Assembly (NCBI RefSeq): GCF_003609835.1
Contig: NZ_AP017898.1
Location: 2,480,001-2,544,000 of the forward strand
DNA from: Sphingopyxis sp. FD7
Lineage (GTDB): Bacteria; Pseudomonadota; Alphaproteobacteria; Sphingomonadales; Sphingomonadaceae
Length of the DNA: 64,000 bases
Direction: 5' to 3'
This document shows positions 1 to 7,363 of the stretch, piece after piece. Numbering within the stretch: position 1 is the stretch's first letter; each line of letters begins with the position of its first letter. Position numbers and translations under genes: made by a program. A model generated the notes under the pieces. The model worked only from the letters and a program-made list of their open reading frames with translations. It did no database searches and was not told where the DNA came from.

Positions 1-1213
1 CGATCGCATCATCGACGAGCACGCCGGCGACCAGGCTGAGCGCGAGCAGCGACAGGCCGTTCAGCGAAAAGCCCATCATTTCCATGAACCAGAAAGTCGG
101 GATCGCCGACAGCGGGATCGCGAGCGCGCTGATCAGCGTCGCGCGCCAGTCGCGCAGGAACAGGAAGACAACGACCACCGCGAGCACCGCGCCCTCGATC
201 ATCGCCAGCATCGAGCTGCGATATTGTTCCTTGGTATATTCGGTGCGCGTGAACAGGATCTTGAAGTCCACCTTGGGGTTCGCCTTCTTGATCTGTTCCA
301 GCTTCTTCATCGTCTCGTCATGCACGGTGACGTCCGAGGCGCCCTTGGCCTTTTCGATCGAGAAGCTGAGCACCTGCCGCCCCTTGATCTTCGCGAGGTT
401 GCGCTGCTCGGCATAGCCGTCGGTCACTTTTGCGACATCCGCCAGACGGATCGTGCGGCCGTTGCCGATCGAAATGCGCGTCTCGCCGAGCTGGAAGGCA
501 CTGCCCGCATTGCCGAGCACGCGCACTGCCTGTTCGCTCCCGGCGATTTCGGTGCGCCCGCCCGCGGCGTTGACGTTCACCTGCCGCAATTGCTGGTTCA
601 CCTGGCTTGCCGTCAGGCCATAGCTTTGCATCCGCGCGGGATCGAGGATCACGCGAATCTCGCGATCGACGCCGCCCGACCGGCGAACCTGGCTCATGCC
701 GGGAATCGAGAGCAATTCCTTCGCCACCGTATTATCGACGAACCATGACAGTTGCTCCAACGTCATGTCGGTCGCCTCGACCGCGAAATAGGTGATCGGG
801 CCGCCGGCAATGTCGACGCGGACAACCTGCGGTTCAAGGATGCCGTCGGGCAGGTCGCTGCGGATCTGCGAGATCGCCTGGTTGACATCGTTATAGGCGC
901 GGTCGATCGGCGTGCCGATCGCAAACTGCACGTTCGTTACGCTCGTGCCCTCGCTGACATAGGAGGACATTTCGTCGACCCCGCTCACGCCGCGAACCGC
1001 CGCCTCGACGCGCTGCGTGACCTGTGTTTCCAGCTCGGTCGGCGCCGCGCCGGGTTGCGATACGACAACACGAACGGCCGGGAACTCGACGTCGGGATTG
1101 TCGTTGACGTCCATCCGGTTGAAGCTGACGAGCCCCGCAAGCAACAACAGCACAAAGAGGACGATCGGCGGCACCGGATTACGAATTGACACCGCGGAGA
1201 TGTTACGTAGCAT
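1..1213 (-). CDS. RND efflux transporter permease, N-terminal part (window-truncated)
   Basis: Inner-membrane proton-driven pump of the AcrB/MexB (RND) superfamily; about 404 N-terminal residues are visible and the gene runs off the left edge. TM1 is at about residues 15-33. A periplasmic porter region follows, with TM2-TM4 near residues 335-404. The last residues, GVLVDDAID, match the TM4 motif holding the paired proton-relay Asp residues. The ATG at 1213 is preceded by a good GGAGG ribosome site. The membrane-fusion protein on the same strand (2401-3561) is the natural operon partner, but an insertion sequence now separates the two. The substrate cannot be read from sequence; organic compounds are likelier than metals because no metal-family signature was noticed. 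Confidence 0.93.
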   Translation of the reverse strand, partial: MLRNISAVSIRNPVPPIVLFVLLLLAGLVSFNRMDVNDNPDVEFPAVRVVVSQPGAAPTELETQVTQRVEAAVRGVSGVDEMSSYVSEGTSVTNVQFAIGTPIDRAYNDVNQAISQIRSDLPDGILEPQVVRVDIAGGPITYFAVEATDMTLEQLSWFVDNTVAKELLSIPGMSQVRRSGGVDREIRVILDPARMQSYGLTASQVNQQLRQVNVNAAGGRTEIAGSEQAVRVLGNAGSAFQLGETRISIGNGRTIRLADVAKVTDGYAEQRNLAKIKGRQVLSFSIEKAKGASDVTVHDETMKKLEQIKKANPKVDFKILFTRTEYTKEQYRSSMLAMIEGAVLAVVVVFLFLRDWRATLISALAIPLSAIPTFWFMEMMGFSLNGLSLLALSLVAGVLVDDAI

Positions 1214-1257
1214 TGTGCGCCTCCGAAGCGGGGGTGATTTCAACAGGGAGGTGAAAC

Positions 1258-1285
1258 GTGAAGAAAGACTTCGTTACCGGACTAA
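1258..1285 (+). pseudogene. Original 5' end of the secreted-peptide gene, severed by the IS
   Basis: A strong ribosome site (GGGAGGTGA) is followed by GTG at 1258 and nine codons, MKKDFVTGL. If the IS and one copy of its TAA target duplication are removed, base 1285 joins 2244 and the frame continues straight into KIAAVFALLS of the small peptide gene (end 2371). The restored gene would encode 51 residues with a signal peptide. In its present state this fragment reads into the IS. The GTG lies only 44 bp from the divergent start of the RND permease. Confidence 0.75.
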
Positions 1286-1303
1286 GAGCCTGATCCGAAA
1301 TTA
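1286..1303 (+). repeat. Left terminal inverted repeat of the IS
   Basis: Begins GAGCCTGATCCGAAATTA and pairs with the right end with three mismatches. The adjacent TAA (1283-1285) is one copy of the target duplication. Confidence 0.85.
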
Positions 1304-1388
1304 AGTTGAGTGGTGCCAGCGGGTTAGCTTGACGCGAGCCCAAGTCGCTGATTCACGGGGTTTTGCAACAAACTTCGGGAGTTCAACG

Positions 1389-2210
1389 ATGTGGACCGAC
1401 ACCACCCGGGCGCAGTATGCCCGTGCCGACCTGGCTTTGCCAAGCGATTTGACCGATGCGGAATGGGCCGTGCTGGAGCCGTTACTTCCGGGCCCTTGCT
1501 GTGTAGGGCGACCGCGCAAATGGCCGCTGCGGCGGATCATCGAGGCGATCCTGTATCTGCTGCGCGGTGGGCTGCCCTGGCGGATGTTGCCGCCCTGCTT
1601 TCCTCCGGTCTCGACGGTGCGGCGCTGGTTCTATCTGTGGCGCGACAATGGTCTGTGGCTCTCGCTCAATCACGCCCTGCTGCTGATCGGGCGGGAAGCC
1701 CTCGGGCGCGAGGCTTCTCCGAGCGCTGGGGTCATCGACAGCCAAAGCGTGAAAACCACGGAAAGCGGCGGGCCTTGCGGCTATGACGCAGGCAAGAAGA
1801 TCAAGGGCCGCAAGCGACACATCGTGACCGACACCGAGGGCAATCTCGTTCATGCCGTGATCCACACCGCTGACGTGCAGGATCGCGATGGCGCGCCGTT
1901 TGTTCTGGCCGAGATCATCCGCCGTCACCCTTGGCTCAGGCACATCTTCGCCGATGGCGGCTATGCTGGCGACAAGCTTCGCCAGGCGCTGCGCAAGATC
2001 GGGAAGTGGACGGTCGAGATCATCAAGCGATCCGACCATGCCAAGGGCTTCGAGGTCCTGCCCAGACGCTGGGTGGTCGAGCGGACCTTTGCGTGGCTCG
2101 GTCGCAACCGCCGCCTCGCCAAAGACTTCGAGCAGACCATCGCATCGGCAACCGCGTGGCTGTTCATCGCCTCAATTCAGCTCTTCGTCCGCCGTATCGC
2201 AAGAGCATGA
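1389..2210 (+). CDS. IS5-family DDE transposase
   Basis: Single-frame transposase of 273 residues. The N-terminal part (about residues 15-85) resembles the DUF4096 helix-turn-helix domain of IS5 transposases. The DDE core is visible as GVIDSQSVK (first Asp), IFADGGYAGD (second Asp) and the WVVERTFAW...RRLAKDFE block carrying the Glu. ATG at 1389 is preferred over an upstream TTG at 1329 because a GGGAG site lies about 8 bases ahead of it. The stop codon overlaps the ATG of the downstream peptide gene (ATGA), so the two may be translationally coupled. No frameshift or internal stop is seen, so the enzyme should be intact. Confidence 0.93.
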   Translation: MWTDTTRAQYARADLALPSDLTDAEWAVLEPLLPGPCCVGRPRKWPLRRIIEAILYLLRGGLPWRMLPPCFPPVSTVRRWFYLWRDNGLWLSLNHALLLIGREALGREASPSAGVIDSQSVKTTESGGPCGYDAGKKIKGRKRHIVTDTEGNLVHAVIHTADVQDRDGAPFVLAEIIRRHPWLRHIFADGGYAGDKLRQALRKIGKWTVEIIKRSDHAKGFEVLPRRWVVERTFAWLGRNRRLAKDFEQTIASATAWLFIASIQLFVRRIARA

Positions 2211-2371
2211 AATCTATCGCGATAATTTTGAATCAGACTCTAAAAATTGCCGCGGTTTTTGCGCTACTAAGCACGACCGGAGCCTCAGCGCAGGACTCTG
2301 GTCCTATAGTTTGTAATCCTGCCGACTTGTGGTGCATGGTTTGCCAATCGGTTCCTTGGATGTGCGGTTGA
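2207..2371 (+). CDS. Small secreted peptide with four cysteines; N-terminus supplied by the IS
   Basis: Encodes 54 residues. A signal peptide spans about residues 1-28 (hydrophobic KIAAVFALL, then ASA before the predicted cut). The mature part of about 26 residues carries four Cys spaced C-X6-C-X2-C-X6-C and two Trp. The first eleven codons come from the IS right end and the rest is host DNA; before insertion the gene began with GTG at 1258. The start overlaps the transposase stop as ATGA. The gene lies antisense in the gap between membrane-fusion and permease genes and ends 29 bp from the fusion-protein gene. The symmetric Cys spacing could make two disulfides or bind a metal. No family was recognised and function is unknown. 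Confidence 0.6.
   Translation: MKSIAIILNQTLKIAAVFALLSTTGASAQDSGPIVCNPADLWCMVCQSVPWMCG
2223..2240 (-). repeat. Right terminal inverted repeat of the IS
   Basis: Read on the minus strand it begins GAGTCTGATTCAAAATTA, matching the left end at 15 of 18 positions. TAA at 2241-2243 is the second target-duplication copy. The repeat is itself read as codons of the small peptide gene. Confidence 0.85.
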
Positions 2372-2400
2372 ACTGCATCTGACACGAAACGCGGGCGCCT

Positions 2401-3561
2401 TCACTTCTTCTGCAGCACCGGCTTCACCGTGTCGCCGACGTTGAGGAAGGCGCCGGCGAGCGTCACCACCCGTTCGTTGCCGGTCAACCCCGACGCGATC
2501 GACACGCCCGCGTCGCTGACCGCGCCGACCTTGACCGCCTTGCGTTCGATCTTGTTGTCCTTGCCGACGATCAGCACATAATTGCCCTCGGGCCCGCTCT
2601 GAACCGCGCTTTCGGGAAGCAACGGCAGCTCCGCCGTGCCCGACACGAGGCGTGCATCGGCAAAGCCGCCCGGCCGCAGCACCGACGAATAGGGAATCGC
2701 GATGCGCACCGTGCCCTGGCGCGTGTCCATGTCGATGACCGGCGACACCTGCCACACCTGGCCCGGAATCTCGACGTCGGTGCCGACCGGCGTCACCGTC
2801 GCGCGCGTGCCGACGCGCACGCGGGCAAGGTCGGCTTCGGCCATCTGGGCCAGCATTTCCATCTCGCCGCCGCGCGCCATGCGGAACAGCACCCCGCTGC
2901 CCGCGCCGACGATCTGGCCGGGTTCGACCTGCCGCGTCAGCACCAGCCCCGCCGCGGGGGCGACGATGTTGAGCCGCGCGTTGCGCGCCGTGGCCTCGGC
3001 ATATTGCGCCTGCGCGACGCGGACGCGCGCGTTGGCGGCGTCGCGCGTCGCGCGCTTGCGATCCATGTCGGCCTTGGAAATGAAACCGCGCGACACCAGC
3101 GCCTCGGCGCGCTCCAGCTCAGCCTGCGCCAGATTGGCATCGGCCTGCGCCACACGAATCTGCGCCGCGAGGCTCGCCGCCTGCTGCGACTGCACCGACC
3201 GGTCGATCACCGCGAGCGTCTGACCCGCGCCGACCCACTGGCCGGGCTCGACAAGCACGCGCTCGACCTGTCCCCCCTCGCCCGCAACGCCGACCGGCAT
3301 TTCACGCCGCGCCGCGATCGTGCCGTTGGCGGCGATCGCCGCCTCCACCGACACGCGACCGGGAATGACCACCGTAACGCTCGGCACCGCGGCCGCTTCG
3401 CCGCCACCGGCATCGGCGGCGCCCTTGCCGCTCGAAAAGGCATAATAGGCCGCCGCCAGGGCCAGCACGATGAGCACGACGGCGACGATCAGCCGGGTGC
3501 GCTTGCGCCGGCTGTCGTCGACCTCTTCGTAAAAGCTTTGCGTCCCCGCCAGGCTGTCCAT
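2401..3561 (-). CDS. RND efflux periplasmic adaptor (HlyD/AcrA-type membrane fusion protein)
   Basis: A 386-residue adaptor joining the inner-membrane RND pump to an outer-membrane channel. After a short cytoplasmic tail it has one membrane anchor (about residues 20-42). Next come a lipoyl-like half motif (VLVEPGQWVGAGQTLAVID), an alpha-helical hairpin rich in Ala, Glu and Arg, the second lipoyl half, and beta-barrel and membrane-proximal domains. ATG at 3561 is chosen over upstream Met codons because residues before it look non-native and GGAAAG lies ahead of it. The permease it should serve starts at 1213 on the same strand; an IS and an antisense peptide gene now lie between them. Confidence 0.9.
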   Translation of the reverse strand: MDSLAGTQSFYEEVDDSRRKRTRLIVAVVLIVLALAAAYYAFSSGKGAADAGGGEAAAVPSVTVVIPGRVSVEAAIAANGTIAARREMPVGVAGEGGQVERVLVEPGQWVGAGQTLAVIDRSVQSQQAASLAAQIRVAQADANLAQAELERAEALVSRGFISKADMDRKRATRDAANARVRVAQAQYAEATARNARLNIVAPAAGLVLTRQVEPGQIVGAGSGVLFRMARGGEMEMLAQMAEADLARVRVGTRATVTPVGTDVEIPGQVWQVSPVIDMDTRQGTVRIAIPYSSVLRPGGFADARLVSGTAELPLLPESAVQSGPEGNYVLIVGKDNKIERKAVKVGAVSDAGVSIASGLTGNERVVTLAGAFLNVGDTVKPVLQKK

Positions 3562-3684
3562 CGAATCCACTTTCCGCTCGTAGTTCACGCCGAAATCCCT
3601 CCCTGGCATCACGCGGCGTCGGTTCGGCGCGCATGGGCGCGCCCGCCCCAAAAGTCCGGCATGGCAGGACCAAAACTCTTTCGA

Positions 3685-3708
3685 GGTGTATTACCTAATT
3701 AAATCACC
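3685..3708. promoter_or_regulatory. AT-rich imperfect palindrome upstream of the efflux operon
   Basis: A 24-bp imperfect inverted repeat, outer arms GGTG and CACC with an AT-rich centre, lies about 125 bp upstream of the adaptor start in otherwise GC-rich DNA. It may be an operator or promoter for the efflux genes. No regulator gene is adjacent, so the identity of any binding protein is open. Confidence 0.35.
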
Positions 3709-3801
3709 ACTTGCAAGAGGCGATGCCTCGCCGTCCCGCCCGCGCCCCGGAGGGCGGTGCAGAAAGCGATCCGGCCGTGATTTCCAGTGGTTGCGCGCAC
3801 G

Positions 3802-3835
3802 AAAAAGGGCGGCGCGCCCCATGGGCGGCCACCCT
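3802..3835 (-). terminator. Rho-independent terminator after the first GlsB-like gene
   Basis: On the minus strand a GC-rich stem (GGGTGGC paired with GCCGCCC, with an inner CGCCC/GGGCG stem) is followed by TTTTT, 30 bp past the stop of the 3866-4138 gene. Confidence 0.6.
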
Positions 3836-3865
3836 CTTGTCGTCCGGCCGACGATGCTGGAGCGG

Positions 3866-4138
3866 TCAGCGCACGCGCCCGCGCCGGATCAGGTTGACGA
3901 CAGCGAGCAAAATGACCGCGCCGATAAACGCGGTGAGCAACGTCATCGGGTCGAAGGCGTCGCCGCGCAGATGACCGCCGCCAAGGAAGCTGCCGAACAG
4001 GAAGCGGCCGAGGATCGAACCGACGCAGCCGACGACGATATTGAGGAAGATGCCCTGCTGGGCGTCGGTGCGCATCACGATGCTGGCCAGCCAGCCGATG
4101 ATGCCGCCCATGACGATTGCGATAATCCAGGTAAGCAT
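3866..4138 (-). CDS. GlsB/YeaQ/YmgE-family small membrane protein (copy 1)
   Basis: A 90-residue protein of the transglycosylase-associated (GlsB/YeaQ/YmgE) family, which is linked to envelope stress. Three hydrophobic segments are visible, at about residues 2-22, 30-52 and 63-84, with GGIIGWLASIVMRTDAQQG at the first loop and a basic RRGRVR tail. The minus-strand sequence CGTAGGGGG before ATG is a plausible ribosome site. A paralogue follows at 4260-4526, sharing the GWLASIVMRTDAQQG core. This copy has an unusual loop (GSFLGGGHLRGD). The molecular function of the family is not established. Confidence 0.88.
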   Translation of the reverse strand: MLTWIIAIVMGGIIGWLASIVMRTDAQQGIFLNIVVGCVGSILGRFLFGSFLGGGHLRGDAFDPMTLLTAFIGAVILLAVVNLIRRGRVR

Positions 4139-4221
4139 GAATAACCCCCTACGATCTGTGATCGCCCGACTGTGCAGGCGTCCCGTTGGTAACCCAAATA
4201 TCTGAAATCGCCTAGCGGAAT

Positions 4222-4251
4222 GGCGAGCGTGCGGAGCGGCGCACGCTCGCC
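4222..4251. other. Perfect hairpin between the two GlsB-like genes
   Basis: An 11-bp perfect stem (GGCGAGCGTGC / GCACGCTCGCC) with a short loop lies just past the stop of the second GlsB-like gene. There is no T-run after it, so it may be a processing or stabilising element rather than a full terminator. Confidence 0.5.
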
Positions 4252-4259
4252 GTTCCGGT

Positions 4260-4526
4260 TCAGCGCACGCTGCCGCGGCGAATCAGGTTGATGATGCCGA
4301 GGAGCACGATCGCGCCGATAAAGGCCCAGAGCAGCCCGATCGGGCTGAAGCTGTCGAGGCTGGCCCCCATGCCGAAAAAGCTGCCGAGGAAATTGCCGAG
4401 AAATGCGCCGACAACGCCGACGACGATGTTGAGGATGATGCCCTGCTGCGCATCGGTGCGCATGACGATGCTCGCCAGCCAGCCGATGATGCCGCCCACG
4501 ATCAAAGTGACGATCAAACCAACCAT
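4260..4526 (-). CDS. GlsB/YeaQ/YmgE-family small membrane protein (copy 2)
   Basis: An 88-residue, three-helix membrane protein, paralogous to the 3866-4138 product, with the same GGIIGWLASIVMRTDAQQG segment and a GSFFGMG loop. The ATG at 4526 has a GAAGGGA ribosome site; the longer upstream reading is rejected because it lacks family similarity. The two copies are tandem on the minus strand with 121 bp between them, including a perfect hairpin, so they may be transcribed together or separately. The family is often stress induced, but no EcfG-type promoter was found ahead of either copy. Confidence 0.88.
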   Translation of the reverse strand: MVGLIVTLIVGGIIGWLASIVMRTDAQQGIILNIVVGVVGAFLGNFLGSFFGMGASLDSFSPIGLLWAFIGAIVLLGIINLIRRGSVR

Positions 4527-4750
4527 AATATATCCCTTCCCTGAACCGGCCGGACTGCCGATCGGCGCCGGCCCTTGCTGGAACGTTCCGCCGCAGCGGA
4601 GTCTCGCCTGGGCGATGTTCAAACAATGCCGAATGGATCGGAAAGGTTCCCGGCCGCCCCATCGGGGGCGACCGGGAAAGGGGGATCGGTTCCTGAACGG
4701 GAACGTCTCCGGGTCGCGGCACCACATAAGACAGCTGGATTTGACCGCGG

Positions 4751-4766
4751 TGTGACGCAGGTCACC
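4751..4766. promoter_or_regulatory. CRP/FNR-like palindrome
   Basis: TGTGACGCAGGTCACC matches the TGTGA-N6-TCACA pattern at nine of ten arm positions. It lies 225 bp upstream of the second GlsB-like gene. Binding by a CRP-type regulator is inference. Confidence 0.35.
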
Positions 4767-5470
4767 TGTGCGCAAATAAAGCGCTCTACCAGATGGGGTG
4801 CGCCGATCGGCGGCACCGGCGGCGCGTGGACCGACAACGGCGCGGACGGCGCGCATACGAAATGGGGGCCGACATCGCTGCCAACCCCCACTATCCGGTC
4901 CTGTCCCGTGCGCCTCGCCCCGCTTCATCCCGGTCCGCCTCTCTTTCGATCGGCAGCCCGCAAAACGACCGTTGCGACGCGCGCCGGAACGATCCGGCGA
5001 TGGTTTGGTCGGCCCCCTTTCGGGGGCCGGCCTCACCTGAAAAGCCCTTCATCATCTCGTCCCGCGCTTCTGCCGAAACAGCTGCGCTTCAAAAGCGATG
5101 GACTGCCTTTCAATTGCCCGATCGGGTTCGCATCAACTCGTGGGAATCGCTGCGTTCCGTGATCGAACTATCGGTCGATTTTCCTCGTCAAACCAATCCG
5201 TTCTCTTCCGGCTAGTCTTGCAACCACCCTTTATGTCCCGGCGGTCCGACGTCTCTGTCGTCCGATGATTTGAAGCTGTCACGAACGCTTTTCGACGCCA
5301 ACAAAAAAACGCCGCGAAGCCCGCTTCGACCATCCGCAATTGTGGATAAGTCCGGCATTAGCAACAAGCGGATTCGGTGCCGCATTTTTGTAACAGCGTT
5401 GCCGCATTTTTGGACTCGATTATCCCGACGTCGCAGCGCGACTCGCTTAACGACTCGCTTGCCGCAACTG

Positions 5471-5481
5471 TGTGAATCACA
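5471..5481. promoter_or_regulatory. Palindrome before the BrnT toxin gene
   Basis: TGTGAATCACA, followed by TATATA, stands 12 bp ahead of the GTG start of the toxin gene. This is the expected place for an autoregulatory toxin-antitoxin operator; the assignment is inference. Confidence 0.4.
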
Positions 5482-5493
5482 TATATACGACTC

Positions 5494-5769
5494 GTGGAGT
5501 TTGAGTTCGACCCGTCAAAGGACCAGGCCAACCGCTTCAAGCATGGACTGCACCTGACTTTCGGCGAACGGATTTTCCGCGACCCCTTCATGGCGCTGAT
5601 TCCGACGCTCCGCATCGGCGATGAAGAGGAACGGTGGAAGGCTGTCGGAATGGTCGATGGCAAACTCTACACAGCGGTTCACGTCTGGCGGGGAGAGGCG
5701 GTGCGACTGATCTCCGTCCGAAGGAGCAATGCAGGTGAGCAAAGAATCTATGATCGCCATTCCGGCTGA
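5494..5769 (+). CDS. brnT: BrnT-family ribonuclease toxin
   Basis: A 91-residue protein of the BrnT family, RelE-fold RNases of type II toxin-antitoxin systems. The family opening EFEFDPSKDQANRFKHGL, then F..A..IF.DP, and the closing RLISVRRSNAGEQRIYDRH are all present, including the conserved Arg residues and terminal Tyr. The start is GTG, giving MEFEF. It overlaps the downstream HTH gene by 41 bp, so the pair is a compact operon. Canonical partners are BrnA proteins; the partner here is an XRE-type HTH protein. Confidence 0.88.
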   Translation: MEFEFDPSKDQANRFKHGLHLTFGERIFRDPFMALIPTLRIGDEEERWKAVGMVDGKLYTAVHVWRGEAVRLISVRRSNAGEQRIYDRHSG

Positions 5770-6019
5770 TCCGAGCGACCCGGAGGATCGCGATGTTTCC
5801 GTCGCCGGGCTGGAGCGCGCGCATATGGGCCGACGGTTTCGCATTCTGCGCCACCGACTCGGCATGACGCAGGAGCAGTTCGCCAGCACCTATGGCATTC
5901 CGCTCGCCAGCCTGCGACAATATGAAATGGCGCGCTATATGCCGCCACCGGCGGTGCGCGCCTATCTCAAGGTCATCGAAGCGGAACCGGAGGTGGTGAA
6001 GCGGGCGATGGCTGGATAG
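5729..6019 (+). CDS. HTH (XRE-type) antitoxin partner of BrnT
   Basis: A 96-residue protein with one helix-turn-helix at about residues 34-90 (RFRILRHRLGMTQEQFASTY, then IPLASLRQYEMARYMPP). The preceding acidic stretch (about residues 10-30) could wrap the toxin. It begins inside the toxin frame and ends with EVVKRAMAG, a tail typical of DNA-binding antitoxins. It probably neutralises the BrnT toxin and represses the operon through the upstream palindrome. The start at 5729 is not certain; Met8 is an alternative. Confidence 0.8.
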   Translation: MQVSKESMIAIPADPSDPEDRDVSVAGLERAHMGRRFRILRHRLGMTQEQFASTYGIPLASLRQYEMARYMPPPAVRAYLKVIEAEPEVVKRAMAG

Positions 6020-6055
6020 CGCGTCGAAGGTGACATTTTCAACGCCACCCCAAAT

Positions 6056-6143
6056 CCGTTCGCCCTGAACTTGTCGAAAGGCCGCTCTTTCTCTGGCCAC
6101 TGAAAGACGAAGGATGGCGCTTCGACAGGCCCAACACGAACGG
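6056..6143. repeat. Dispersed palindromic repeat, family A (CCGTTCG / GTCGA ends)
   Basis: Outer arms CCGTTCGCCCTGAACTTGTC and the complement of ACAGGCCCAACACGAACGG pair imperfectly. Related copies lie at 50764-50846 and 61871-62003. It separates the antitoxin gene from convergent nadA. Confidence 0.75.
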
Positions 6144-6158
6144 GTCCAGATATAGCGG

Positions 6159-7148
<990 letters not shown>

Positions 7149-7363
7149 GGCGTAATCCTTATCTGGCCTGGCCGTGCCGCCGCCCCTACACGCTGCCCCG
7201 CCACAGGGCAATTCGCCGCGTCGGGCGGCAGGGCGCGCGGCGAGCGCGATGACGGGCGGCGTCATCGACCATGTATAGATGGTGAGGCGGATGGCGATGA
7301 CAATCGCCGCGACCGTCTTTGTTCGCGGATCGTCCACGCACCCGTCGGCCGACCCGGCTTGCG

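Larger units (their letters stand above)
1286..2240 (+). mobile_element. IS5-family insertion sequence (IS1031-like), 955 bp
   Basis: One transposase gene is bounded by imperfect terminal inverted repeats (15 of 18 bases identical) at 1286-1303 and 2223-2240, flanked by a 3-bp direct repeat TAA at 1283-1285 and 2241-2243. A TNA target duplication and a length under 1 kb fit the IS1031 subgroup of IS5; that assignment is family knowledge. The element looks complete and potentially active. It sits between the two genes of an RND efflux operon, in antisense orientation to them, and inside a small peptide gene. Confidence 0.9.
4527..5493. other. 967-bp stretch without a convincing gene
   Basis: Several overlapping open frames exist but none has a ribosome site, family signature or consistent composition. 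It holds a CRP-like palindrome (4751-4766), GC-rich hairpins near 4660-4680 and 5011-5030, a hairpin (5315-5328) beside an A7 run that reads as a minus-strand terminator, a single perfect DnaA box (5341-5349), and a direct repeat TGCCGCATTTTTG near 5377 and 5400. It may be the remains of a lost gene plus promoters for its neighbours. Confidence 0.5.

Noticed and set aside
1329..1388. Upstream TTG start for the transposase
   Set aside because: No ribosome site and the added residues lack family similarity; ATG 1389 has GGGAG at good distance.
4771..4800. A tRNA-like piece (minus strand TGGTAGAGCGC)
   Set aside because: The following bases cannot form anticodon and T arms; at most a degenerate remnant, probably chance.
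5341..5349. A perfect DnaA box, TGTGGATAA, considered as part of a replication origin
   Set aside because: Only one box is seen, with no cluster, no AT-rich unwinding region and no origin-linked genes nearby.
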